From Streptomyces sp. NBC_00557 (GTDB lineage: Bacteria; Actinomycetota; Actinomycetes; Streptomycetales; Streptomycetaceae), in the NCBI RefSeq assembly GCF_036345995.1, contig NZ_CP107796.1, forward strand, positions 806,001 to 870,000: DNA of 64,000 bases, given 5' to 3'. How positions within the stretch are numbered: the first letter of the stretch is position 1; the number at the start of each line of letters is the position of its first letter. Made by a program: the position numbers and the translations under genes. Below, one piece after another: positions 49,385 to 57,678 of the stretch. The notes below the pieces were generated by a model. It made no database searches, had not been told where the DNA came from, and was given only the letters and a program-made list of their open reading frames with translations.

Positions 49385-50080
49385 ATGGTGAACACACCCC
49401 GGTCCGCGCGGCACGGGGCCCTGCTCGTGGGCACGGTCGCCGTGCTGGGCCTCCTGACCGCCTGCGGCAACGGCAAGGACGTCCACACCAGCCCGCCGAT
49501 CACGGCCTCCGGTACGGCGGCGCCGGCGACGGGCACCACGAAGACCCCGGGGACCACCCCGTCCGCCCCGTCCGCCGCGCCCAGCGGCGCCGTCTCGCCC
49601 TCCGCGCAGAAGAGGACGACCCCCTCGGCGGGCGGCGGCGGTACGACCGCGGCGGTGACGAGCGCCCGCTGCCACACCTCCGAACTGCGCGCCTCGGTGG
49701 GCCGCAACGACCCGGGCGCAGGCCAGGAGAACTTCCCGGTCGTCCTCACCAACAAGTCCGGCCGGACCTGCACCGTGCGCGGCTACCCGGGCGCAGCGTT
49801 CGTCAGCGCCTCAGGCACGCAGCTCGGCGCGGACCCCAAGCGTGAGCCGGGCTCTCCGGCGACGATCACGCTCAGGCCGGGGCAGAGCGCCTGGGCCGGG
49901 CTGACCTTCTCCAACCCCGGCGTCAGCGGCGCCAGGACGGCCACCCCGGCCGCGCTGCTGGTCACCCCGCCGGACGAGCGCGACTCGCTGAAGGTCGCGT
50001 GGACGGGCGGAGCGGTGCCCGTCTCCGGGAACTCCTCGTCGGTCTTCCTGTCGGTGTTCAGCCCCGGCACTGCTCCCTGA
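49385..50080 (+). CDS. DUF4232 lipoprotein
   Basis: A 231-residue exported lipoprotein: signal peptide with lipobox LLTAC at about 24-28, a Thr/Pro/Ser-rich linker (about 35-95), then a DUF4232 domain (CHTSELRASVGRNDPGAGQE, VLTNKSGRTCTVRGYPGAAF, TLRPGQSAWAGLTF). The function is unknown. AGGAG is ten bases before ATG 49385. A perfect hairpin terminator follows, so it is monocistronic. Confidence 0.88.
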   Translation: MVNTPRSARHGALLVGTVAVLGLLTACGNGKDVHTSPPITASGTAAPATGTTKTPGTTPSAPSAAPSGAVSPSAQKRTTPSAGGGGTTAAVTSARCHTSELRASVGRNDPGAGQENFPVVLTNKSGRTCTVRGYPGAAFVSASGTQLGADPKREPGSPATITLRPGQSAWAGLTFSNPGVSGARTATPAALLVTPPDERDSLKVAWTGGAVPVSGNSSSVFLSVFSPGTAP

Positions 50081-50101
50081 CCCGTTCCCCGCACACACCG
50101 G

Positions 50102-50137
50102 GAACCCCGCTGCCGCACTCCCCGGGCAGCGGGGTTC
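50102..50137 (+). terminator. Hairpin after the DUF4232 gene
   Basis: GAACCCCGCTGCC (50102-50114) pairs perfectly with GGCAGCGGGGTTC (50125-50137) across ten bases. Confidence 0.85.
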
Positions 50138-50278
50138 GTCATGCTCGCGCCACAACTGTCACAGGACCGCAACAGGGGCCATAGCTCGCGATCTTTCCCC
50201 CGGCGCCCGTCATCGAACCCGTCGACCACACCGGCGAGGCGGCCCCGCGGGGCCGTGATGAAGGAATTCGGGGAGAAG

Positions 50279-51517
50279 ATGAGCGGGATATCGCGCAGGC
50301 GGGTGCTGACGGCGGGTGCGGCGGCGGGCGCCCTGGGCACGCTGGCCGCGTGCTCCTCCGGCACCGGCCTCTCGGTGGGCGGCCCGGCGGACGGCAAGGG
50401 CACCGCCCAGGCGCGGCCGGTGAAGCCGATCGGCGACGGCTCCACGGCCGACACCGGCCCCCAGCCGCACCAGCCGACGCCCGACCGGCTGAAGCCGGGG
50501 CAGAAGCCCCCGCAGTTCGTCGTGTTCTCCTGGGACGGCGCGGGCGAACTGAGCAACAAGCTGTTCTCCCGGTTCCGCAAGGTCGCCGCCGACCACGGCG
50601 CGAAGATGACGTTCTTCCTCAGCGGCATCTACACGCTGCCCGAGTCCAAGAAGCACCTGTACCGCCCGCCGCAGCACCCGGTCGGCGCGTCCGCCATCGG
50701 CTATCTCGCCGACCGGCACATCCACGCCACCCTCCAGCAGGTCCGCGCGGCCTGGCTGGAGGGCCACGAGATCGGCACCCACTTCAACGGCCACTTCTGC
50801 GGCGCGACCGGCGTGCGCAACTGGTCCCCGGCCGAGTGGCGCAGCGAGATCGACCAGGCCGTCGACTTCGTCACCCACTGGAAGACCAACACCGGTTTCA
50901 CCGACCTGGAGCCGCTCCCCTTCGACTACCGCAAGGAGCTGACGGGCGGCCGCACCCCCTGCCTGGAGGGCCAGGCCGGCCTGCTGCCCACCGCCGCCGC
51001 GCTCGGCTGGAAGTACGACGCCAGCTCCCCCGGCGGCCTGCAGATCTGGCCGGGCAAGGTGCAGGGCGGGAAGATCTGGGACTTCCCGCTGCAGTCCATC
51101 CCGTTCCCCGGGCACAGCTTCCAGGTGCTGTCGATGGACTACAACATGATGTTCAACCAGTCGGGCGGCAACCCGAACGGCGACCGCGCCCAGTACGACG
51201 CCTGGCGCACCCAGGCCCGCGACGCCTATGTCGCCGGTTTCGAGCGGGCGTACACGACCAACCGCGCCCCCTTCTTCATCGGCAACCACTTCGAGCGCTG
51301 GAACGGCGGCATCTACATGGACGCCGTCGAGGAGGCCATCGGGAAGATGGCCGCGTACGGCGACGACGTGCGGTTCGTGTCGTTCAAGCAGCTCGTGCAC
51401 TGGCTGGAGGCTCAGGACCCGGCGGTGCTGCGCAAGCTGCGCACGCTGGTGCCGGGGCAGGCCCCGGCGGGCGGCTGGGCGGAGTTCCTGGGCACGGCGG
51501 GCAGCAAGGCGTCGTAG
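50279..51517 (+). CDS. Tat-exported polysaccharide-deacetylase-like lipoprotein
   Basis: A 412-residue protein. The N-terminus MSGISRRRVLTAGAAAGA has a twin-arginine signal ending in lipobox LAAC. The mature part has FVVFSWDGAGELSNKLF, KMTFFLSGIYTLP, GHEIGTHFNGHFCG and FIGNHFERWNGGIYM, the NodB-like layout. However the TFDD pair reads SWDG, so the general-base Asp is missing while one metal Asp and the His pair remain; activity may differ from standard deacetylases. ATG 50279 is favoured over ATG 50258 because GGGGAG lies just before it. Confidence 0.82.
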   Translation: MSGISRRRVLTAGAAAGALGTLAACSSGTGLSVGGPADGKGTAQARPVKPIGDGSTADTGPQPHQPTPDRLKPGQKPPQFVVFSWDGAGELSNKLFSRFRKVAADHGAKMTFFLSGIYTLPESKKHLYRPPQHPVGASAIGYLADRHIHATLQQVRAAWLEGHEIGTHFNGHFCGATGVRNWSPAEWRSEIDQAVDFVTHWKTNTGFTDLEPLPFDYRKELTGGRTPCLEGQAGLLPTAAALGWKYDASSPGGLQIWPGKVQGGKIWDFPLQSIPFPGHSFQVLSMDYNMMFNQSGGNPNGDRAQYDAWRTQARDAYVAGFERAYTTNRAPFFIGNHFERWNGGIYMDAVEEAIGKMAAYGDDVRFVSFKQLVHWLEAQDPAVLRKLRTLVPGQAPAGGWAEFLGTAGSKAS

Positions 51518-51600
51518 CGCCGTGCGGCGTCGTCTGCTGTGACGGGCGGGGTCTGTTTTCATGGGCGGGCACCGGTTGATCCGTTCCGGAAGGACCCGCT

Positions 51601-52854
51601 CTGAACACCCCGCTCGCCGAGGCCCTGTCCGCCGTCCTGCTCGTCGCCGTCCTCGCCTGGGCCGTCGTACGGCCCTTCGGGTGGCCGGAGGCGGCCATGG
51701 CCGTGCCCGCCGCCGGTGTCGCGGTGGCCACCGGGGCGATCTCGCTCGACCACGCCAGGGCCGAGGCGGAACGGCTGGGTCCGGTTGTCGGGTTTCTGGC
51801 GGCCGTGCTGGTGCTCGCCCACTTCTGCGACGTGGAGGGGCTGTTCCAGGCGTGCGGGGCGTGGATGGCGCGGTGGGCGCGGGGCCGTCCGGTGCGGCTG
51901 CTGACGGCTGTGTTCGCGCTGGCCTCCGCCATCACCGCCGTGCTCAGCCTGGACGCCACGATCGTGCTGCTGACCCCAGTGGTGTTCGCCACCGCCGCGC
52001 GGACCGGCGTACGGCCCAAACCGCATGTCTACGCCTGCACGCACCTGTCGAACACGGCGTCCCTGCTGCTGCCGGTGTCCAATCTGACGAACCTGCTGGC
52101 GTTCGCGGCGAGCGGGCTGAGCTTCACCCGGTTCGCGGTCCTGATGGCGCTGCCGTGGCTGGTGGCGATCGGCGCCGAGTACGCGGTGTTCCGGCGGTTC
52201 TTCGCCCGTGACCTCGCGGCGGCGGCACCGCCCGGCGGGGAGCCCGGTGCCGCGCCGCGGCTGCCGCTGTTCGCGCTGGTGACGGTCGGCTGCACGCTGG
52301 CGGGGTTCGTGGTGGCGTCCGCGTTCGGCGTGGAGCCGGCCTGGGTCGCGGCGGCGGGCGCGCTGGTGCTCGCGGGGCGTGCGCTGGTGCGGCGCAGGGC
52401 GACCCCGCTGACCGTGGTACGGGCCGCCGCCCCGTCGTTCCTCGCGTTCGTGCTCGCGCTGGGCGTGGTGGTGCGGGCGGTCGTCGACAACGGGCTCGCC
52501 GGCGTGCTCGGGCATGTGGTGCCCGGCGGCACGGGACTGCCCGCCCTGCTGGGCCTCGCCGCGCTGGCCGCCGTCCTGGCGAACCTGATCAACAACCTGC
52601 CCGCGGTGCTGGTGCTGCTGCCGCCGGCCGCGCCGGCCGGGCCGGGCGCGGTGCTGGCCGTGCTGCTCGGCGTGAACATCGGCCCCAATCTGACCTACGC
52701 CGGGTCGCTGGCCACGCTGCTGTGGCGGCGGATCGTGCACCAGCACGAGCACGACGTGGACCTCGGGGAGTTCACCCGGCTCGGTCTGCTCGCCGTGCCG
52801 TCCTGTCTGGCCGTCGCGGTGGTGGCACTGTGGGGGTCGCTCCAGGTTTTCTGA
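51601..52854 (+). CDS. SLC13/ArsB-like permease with probable CTG start
   Basis: A 417-residue membrane protein with about ten helices (SLDATIVLLTPVVFATAART, LSNTASLLLPVSNLTNLLAF, ANLINNLPAVLVLLPPAAP, VNIGPNLTYAGSLATLLW), the two N-L-P/N-L-T-like motifs being typical of the ion transporter superfamily. The obvious ATG at 51697 would remove half of the first helix (AEALSAVLLVAVLAWAVVRP). The frame is open back to a stop at 51577 and contains no ATG, GTG or TTG there, but CTG at 51601 sits six bases after GGAAGGA. The substrate is unknown. Confidence 0.82.
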   Translation: MNTPLAEALSAVLLVAVLAWAVVRPFGWPEAAMAVPAAGVAVATGAISLDHARAEAERLGPVVGFLAAVLVLAHFCDVEGLFQACGAWMARWARGRPVRLLTAVFALASAITAVLSLDATIVLLTPVVFATAARTGVRPKPHVYACTHLSNTASLLLPVSNLTNLLAFAASGLSFTRFAVLMALPWLVAIGAEYAVFRRFFARDLAAAAPPGGEPGAAPRLPLFALVTVGCTLAGFVVASAFGVEPAWVAAAGALVLAGRALVRRRATPLTVVRAAAPSFLAFVLALGVVVRAVVDNGLAGVLGHVVPGGTGLPALLGLAALAAVLANLINNLPAVLVLLPPAAPAGPGAVLAVLLGVNIGPNLTYAGSLATLLWRRIVHQHEHDVDLGEFTRLGLLAVPSCLAVAVVALWGSLQVF

Positions 52855-52887
52855 CCGGGTGTCCGACGTCTGGGGAGGCCGACCGGA

Positions 52888-53379
52888 ATGCGTGTGATCG
52901 CCTGGCTCGTCGAGGGCACGTGGCCCGCCTGTGTGGACGCGGTGCGCCGCCATGCGCCGGACACCGCCGAGGTGGTGCTGCTGCACGTCAGCGCGCCCGA
53001 GGTGCCGGGGGTGGCGCACGGCGCGTACGCCGGGCTGCTCGGCCGGGGCCATCCGGAGCGCGATCCGGGCGGCCTGCTCGAGGCGCTCGGCGGGGCCTCG
53101 GCGGCCGAACTGCTGGACGCGGCGGCCCGGCGGCTGGGCCGGCCCTGTGCCCGCGAGGAGCGCTCCGGCCGGGTCGAACGGGAGGTGGTGGCCGCCGCGG
53201 AGGGGGCCGATCTGCTGGTGCTGGCCCGGGACGGCGACCGGTCCCGACTCGGGCCGAAGAGCCTCGGCCCGGCGGCCCGGTTCGCCGTCGACCACGCGCC
53301 ATGCCCGGTGCTGCTGGTGTGGCCGGAGCCGGCTCCGGCGCTGGGCACCATCCCGCCGCCACCGCCGCACCGCCCCTGA
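52888..53379 (+). CDS. UspA-like stress protein
   Basis: A 163-residue protein of the universal-stress fold: MRVIAWLVEGTWPACVDAVR, AEVVLLHVSAPEVPG, a helical middle, ADLLVLARDGDRSRLGPKSL (Gly-rich phosphate region) and APCPVLLVWPEPAPA. GGGGAGG precedes the ATG 33 bases after the permease stop, so they are probably co-transcribed and the protein may regulate or sense for the permease (inference). Its stop is one base from the end of the convergent lectin gene. Confidence 0.78.
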   Translation: MRVIAWLVEGTWPACVDAVRRHAPDTAEVVLLHVSAPEVPGVAHGAYAGLLGRGHPERDPGGLLEALGGASAAELLDAAARRLGRPCAREERSGRVEREVVAAAEGADLLVLARDGDRSRLGPKSLGPAARFAVDHAPCPVLLVWPEPAPALGTIPPPPPHRP

Positions 53380-53380
53380 G

Positions 53381-55654
53381 TCAGCGCCGGTGGCGCCCGC
53401 CGCCGTAGCCCCCGCCGTCTCCGTAGCCTCCGTATCCTCCGCCGTCTCCGTATCCGCCGCCGCTCCCGCCGCAGAAGTACGGGTACGCGGAGCATGGGTC
53501 GGACGTGGCCGTCGGCGTTGCGGACGGGCCGGACCCGGTCGCCGAGGGCTTCGGGTCCGGCGGTGCAGTGGTGCGGGAAGCCCTGGGGGCGGGAGTCGCC
53601 CGGTGGGAGGTGCCGGCCGGCGACGGGCTGCTGTCGCCGGCCCAGTCGACGTTCTGCATCTGCAGGTCGGTCTTGGCGGTGTCGACGGACCAGCGCTGGG
53701 CGGCGCCGGGGGCGCGGTCCTTGACCACTAGGGCGCCGGAGCCGTCGGTGGCGGCCGGGGTGAGGGCGAGGTTCTGGTTCCAGCGGGGTATGAGGGCGCC
53801 CTGGAGGGTGAAGTCGTACCGGATGTTCCTTGCGGCGTCGCCCGTGGCCGAACAGGGGGCGAGGCGGACCGAGTAGCCGAGGCGCGAGTCGAGGCAGAGC
53901 TCCGGGGCGGCGGAGCTGCGCAGCAGCCCGTCGGTGTCGTACGTCCACTGCTGGCCCGGGGCCGCGGAGCACGCGGCGAGTTCGGTCTCGGCGCCCTTGA
54001 CGGCCTTCTTCCCGACGATGCCGACGCACAGGCCGGAGCCGAGGTTGCGCAGCCTGCCGTGCAGAACGCCCTGTCCCGCCGGCTTCGACCCGGCCCAGGA
54101 GGGACTCCCGGCGCCCTTCCCCGGCGCCGGGGAGGCCGCCCCGCCGCCGGCCGGGCCCGCCCCGTCACCGGATCCGAGCACCGACCACAGCACCAACGGC
54201 AGCGCGACCAGCCCGCTCACGGTGACGACGGCCAGAGCCACGTTCCGCCGCCGAGCACGCCGTGCCCGCGCGGCCCGCAACGCCGACCGCCCGGAGGGCA
54301 CCGCATCCCCGGCCGCGGCCCCACCGCCCCCGCGGCGGCCGGCGGCCTCGGCGGTGCCGGTACGGCCCGGCACTGCGGCAGCGGCGGCACGCCGCGTGGG
54401 CGCGGCGGACGAACCCCGGCGCGGGGTACCGGTGGAGTCGCCCCGGCGCATGAATCCGGCGGCCGCACCCCATCGCCCGGGCCCACCGGAAACACCCCCG
54501 CCCGACAGCTCCTCGGCATCCCCCTGGCGCCCGAACTCGCCGGAACCGGCGAGACGCGCGGGCCCGGCGGACCCACCCCGGCGCCCCGGCGCGGCGGGAG
54601 CGCCCTCTGCCGTCGGGACGGGGGAATCGCCCGCACGCGGCGACCCGGAACCGGTGACGGGGGCCGGCTCAGCGGAGCGCCGCCGGCGCGTCGGGCCTGC
54701 GTCGCGACGCCCGCGTGCGCGTTCGGCGTCCCCGGCCGTCGGGGCGGCGCCTCGGTGCCTGGCCCCGGCGGAACCGCCCGGGTACGGCGGCTCCGTGAAG
54801 GCCTCGCCCGGTGGAGGTGCGACGGTGCCGGCGCCCGGGGCCGTGTGCGCCGGTTCCCCGGTGCGGTGGGTGCGGGCGTCGACGTAGGCCTGGGCGCCCC
54901 AGCCGAGGACCGCCTCGGCGAGGGCGAGGCCCAGTCCCGAGGTGAACACGGCGAGTTGGTCGGCGGTCCGGCCGCAGTGGCCGCAGCGGCCCAGGTGCTC
55001 GCGCAGGTCCGGGTCGATGTGGGCGCCGCCACGCCGGAACGTCACGTCGAGCATGCGCTGATAGCGCCGGCACTCGTCGTCGGGGGCGAGTTCGCGGTGG
55101 GCCTGGAGGCACTCCTCGCGCAGCCGTTCCCGGGCCCGGCGCAGCTCGATCCCGGCGTCCTCGGGGTCCAGGCCGAGCAGGGCCGCGGGCACGGCGATCG
55201 GCTCGCCCTCGACCTCGGTGTGCCAGAGCACGGTGCGCGAGGCCTGGGGCACCCGCTGGAACGCGCGGGACAGCAGCCGGCGGCCGGGCGGCGGCAGCAG
55301 CATGGCGGCGGCGCGCCCACCGCCGGCGCCGGACCGCAGCGCCGGGTGCAGGAGTTCCTGACGGCCGTCGGACTCCCACTCGGCGGCGATCCGGCGCACG
55401 GCCACCAGGATCTGGGGCCGCCAGGCGGCCGTGGGCCCGGACTGCCGCAGCGAGGCGCCGAAGAGCCGGGTGAAGGCGGCGGTGGTGAGCATGCCGGCGG
55501 CGCGCGTCCCGTCCGTGCACAACCGCGCGTAGGCGAAGGCCGCTTCCCAGTGCCGGTCGAGCAGTTCACCGATCGGCTGGAGCGCGGGCGCACCTCTGGT
55601 CAACTTCTTCAGCTCGGCGCTCAGTTGTTCGTCGGACGGGCCTGCCTCATTCAC
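53381..55654 (-). CDS. Sigma-like/zinc-finger/ricin-lectin membrane protein, copy 2
   Basis: A 757-residue paralogue of 40947-42725. Sigma region 2-like helix (LLDRHWEAAFAYARLCTDGT, TAAFTRLFGASLRQ), region 4-like part (VPQASRTVLWHTEVEGEPIA, then ALLGLDPEDAGIELRRARER), zinc motif HLGRCGHC, then about 230 residues of Gly/Ala/Arg/Pro-rich linker, one membrane helix near residue 500 (ALAVVTVSGLVALPLVLW), a ricin-type lectin domain (LCVGIVGKKAVKG, QQWTYDTDGLLRS) and a Gly/Tyr-rich tail (GGGYGDGGGYGGYG). GTG 55652-55654 follows GGAGGA. The function is unknown. Confidence 0.82.
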   Translation of the reverse strand: MNEAGPSDEQLSAELKKLTRGAPALQPIGELLDRHWEAAFAYARLCTDGTRAAGMLTTAAFTRLFGASLRQSGPTAAWRPQILVAVRRIAAEWESDGRQELLHPALRSGAGGGRAAAMLLPPPGRRLLSRAFQRVPQASRTVLWHTEVEGEPIAVPAALLGLDPEDAGIELRRARERLREECLQAHRELAPDDECRRYQRMLDVTFRRGGAHIDPDLREHLGRCGHCGRTADQLAVFTSGLGLALAEAVLGWGAQAYVDARTHRTGEPAHTAPGAGTVAPPPGEAFTEPPYPGGSAGARHRGAAPTAGDAERARGRRDAGPTRRRRSAEPAPVTGSGSPRAGDSPVPTAEGAPAAPGRRGGSAGPARLAGSGEFGRQGDAEELSGGGVSGGPGRWGAAAGFMRRGDSTGTPRRGSSAAPTRRAAAAAVPGRTGTAEAAGRRGGGGAAAGDAVPSGRSALRAARARRARRRNVALAVVTVSGLVALPLVLWSVLGSGDGAGPAGGGAASPAPGKGAGSPSWAGSKPAGQGVLHGRLRNLGSGLCVGIVGKKAVKGAETELAACSAAPGQQWTYDTDGLLRSSAAPELCLDSRLGYSVRLAPCSATGDAARNIRYDFTLQGALIPRWNQNLALTPAATDGSGALVVKDRAPGAAQRWSVDTAKTDLQMQNVDWAGDSSPSPAGTSHRATPAPRASRTTAPPDPKPSATGSGPSATPTATSDPCSAYPYFCGGSGGGYGDGGGYGGYGDGGGYGGGRHRR

Positions 55655-55890
55655 GGCTGCATTCCTCCAGACCTGATACGGAATTAGTCCATACCAAGCG
55701 GTACGAGAAGGCGGTGGGGCTGCCCGAACGTCCACCTGAGGCGGCTCTCGTGAAGCGTGGGGGGTGTACGGGAGCGGCCCACACTTTTGCACAGGCGCAC
55801 AGGCCGGAACAAGAGATCTCTCGATTGTGGCCCCTCGCGCCCGGCGGACTTCCTTATTGACGCGAATTCAGGAGAATCCTTTTCTCCCCT

Positions 55891-56787
55891 TTACCGCCGT
55901 GCGCCCGCCCGATAGGCGCCGGGCGGCACTCCGTACCGTTCCCGGAAAACCCGGCTGAAGTGGAAAGGACTGCTGAATCCGCAGGCCGCCGCGACGCGTT
56001 CCACCGTCAGGTCGGTGACCTCCAGCAGCCGCGCGGCGTGCCGCAGCCGGGCCTCCCGCAGCGCCCGCATCGGGGACCGCCCGGTGCGCAGCGTGAACAG
56101 GTGGGCGAAGCGGGACGGGGACAGCGCGACGCCCTCGGCGAGCGAGCGGACGGTGTGCGGCGCGCCCGGGTCGGCGGCGATCAGCTCCTCGGCACGGCGC
56201 ACCCGGGCGTCGGCGTCCGGTGCGGGCGCCGGCGTCCGGGCGCCGGCGGCGGCGAGCAGGACGACCTCCTCCAGTGCGCACAGGGCCAGTTCCCGGGCCA
56301 GGCTGCCGTGCGCCACGGCCACCGGGTCCGGCTCGGGCGGGGGGTCCTCGGCCGGCCCGCGGGCGTCGGCGAGCATCCGTGCGAACGCCGCCTCGATCCG
56401 GCCGTGCAGGGCGCCGGGCACGGAGGTGACGGCGTACAGGCCGTCGGACACGGCGTACGGGGCGAGCCAGTGCGTCCAGGCCGGGCGGGCCTGGCAGTGC
56501 GTCCACCAGAACCGCCAGCTCTCGGCGCCGGGCGCGACGGCGTAGCGGTGGCCGGTACCCGGGGCGAGCACCACGAGGTCCCCGGCGCCGGCACGGGTCC
56601 GGGCCGCGCCCTGCCGGAGCAGGCCGCCGCCGCCCAGGGTGAAGGTGAACAGCCAACTGGCCGAGCCGCGGGGCCGGTTCACGCCGTAGCCGGGCCGCTG
56701 GTCGTAGCGCCCGGTGACCACGAGTCCCGGCGGCGGGGACGGGTCGGCCGCGGCAGCCTGGGGCACGTCGTCAGCATGCACGGGCAT
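55891..56787 (-). CDS. AraC-family transcriptional regulator
   Basis: A 298-residue regulator: an N-terminal cupin-like sensing domain (about 20-140, LVVLAPGTGHRYAVAPGAES) and a C-terminal double helix-turn-helix (about 195-295: HTVRSLAEGVALSPSRFAHL, VERVAAACGFSSPFHFSRVF, RERYGVPPGAYR). It is divergent from the dioxygenase gene with 67 bases between, so it most likely controls that gene. The ligand is unknown. Confidence 0.9.
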   Translation of the reverse strand: MPVHADDVPQAAAADPSPPPGLVVTGRYDQRPGYGVNRPRGSASWLFTFTLGGGGLLRQGAARTRAGAGDLVVLAPGTGHRYAVAPGAESWRFWWTHCQARPAWTHWLAPYAVSDGLYAVTSVPGALHGRIEAAFARMLADARGPAEDPPPEPDPVAVAHGSLARELALCALEEVVLLAAAGARTPAPAPDADARVRRAEELIAADPGAPHTVRSLAEGVALSPSRFAHLFTLRTGRSPMRALREARLRHAARLLEVTDLTVERVAAACGFSSPFHFSRVFRERYGVPPGAYRAGARR

Positions 56788-56854
56788 CCTCCCGTCGGGC
56801 GTGCGGGCCTAGCGTGGCGGACGAGTGACCACCTGACCCCGGGGAGGCGGATCC

Positions 56855-57664
56855 ATGACGGCCACGGACTTCGGCGCCATCCTGCCCGAGACGCTCCGCC
56901 GGCAGTTCGAGGAGGACGGGTTCACCGTCGTACGCGGGCTGTTCGGCCGGCCCGAGACCGAGCGGCTGTGCGCCGCGTTCGCCGCGCTGCACGCGGCCGG
57001 CCCGGTGCCGGGCCGCTTCGAGCCGCGCCCGGCGGACCCCGATCCGCTGCGCCGCTACCCGCGGGTGATGCAGCCGCACGAATTCAGCCCGGTTGCCCGG
57101 GAGTTCCTGCTGGACGCCCGGCTGCGGGCGGTGCTGGAGACGCTGTTCGGGGAGGAGGTGCTGGCGGCGCAGAGCATGTTCTACTTCAAGCCGCCGGGCG
57201 CGCGGGGACAGGCGCTGCACCAGGACAACTTCTATCTGCGGGTCGAGCCGGGGACGTGTGTGGCGGCGTGGCTGGCGTGCGAGCCGATCGACCGGGACAA
57301 CGGCGGCCTCGAGGTGGTGCCGGGCACTCACCGGATGGACCTGTTCTGTCCCGAACTCGCCGACGAGCAGCTGTCGTTCGCCCGCGAGTGCGTGCCGCCC
57401 CCGGCCGGGCTGACGCCGGTGCCGGTCGATCTGGCGCCGGGTGACGTGCTGTTCTTCAACGGCAGCCTGGTGCATGGCTCCGGGCCCAACCGCACGGCGG
57501 ACCGGTTCCGGCGGTCCTTCATCGGGCACTACGTCGGCCGGTCGGCCGAGCGGATCGGGGCGTACTACCGGACGCTGACCATGTCCGGGGAGCGGGTGGC
57601 GCTGCCGGAGAGCGAGGGGGCGGGTCCGTGCGGCACGGAGTTCCGCCCCGACGGGCCGCACTGA
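56855..57664 (+). CDS. Phytanoyl-CoA dioxygenase family oxygenase
   Basis: A 269-residue Fe(II)/2-oxoglutarate oxygenase. Motifs: FEEDGFTVVRGLFGRPETER, LHQDNFYLRVEPGT with the His-x-Asp iron ligands, LEVVPGTHRMDLF, LVHGSGPNRTADRFRRSF with the distal His and the Arg that binds 2-oxoglutarate. The substrate is unknown, probably a small metabolite. The gene is divergent from the AraC regulator, and GGGGAGG precedes the ATG. Confidence 0.9.
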   Translation: MTATDFGAILPETLRRQFEEDGFTVVRGLFGRPETERLCAAFAALHAAGPVPGRFEPRPADPDPLRRYPRVMQPHEFSPVAREFLLDARLRAVLETLFGEEVLAAQSMFYFKPPGARGQALHQDNFYLRVEPGTCVAAWLACEPIDRDNGGLEVVPGTHRMDLFCPELADEQLSFARECVPPPAGLTPVPVDLAPGDVLFFNGSLVHGSGPNRTADRFRRSFIGHYVGRSAERIGAYYRTLTMSGERVALPESEGAGPCGTEFRPDGPH

Positions 57665-57678
57665 GCCGCCGCGGCGCC

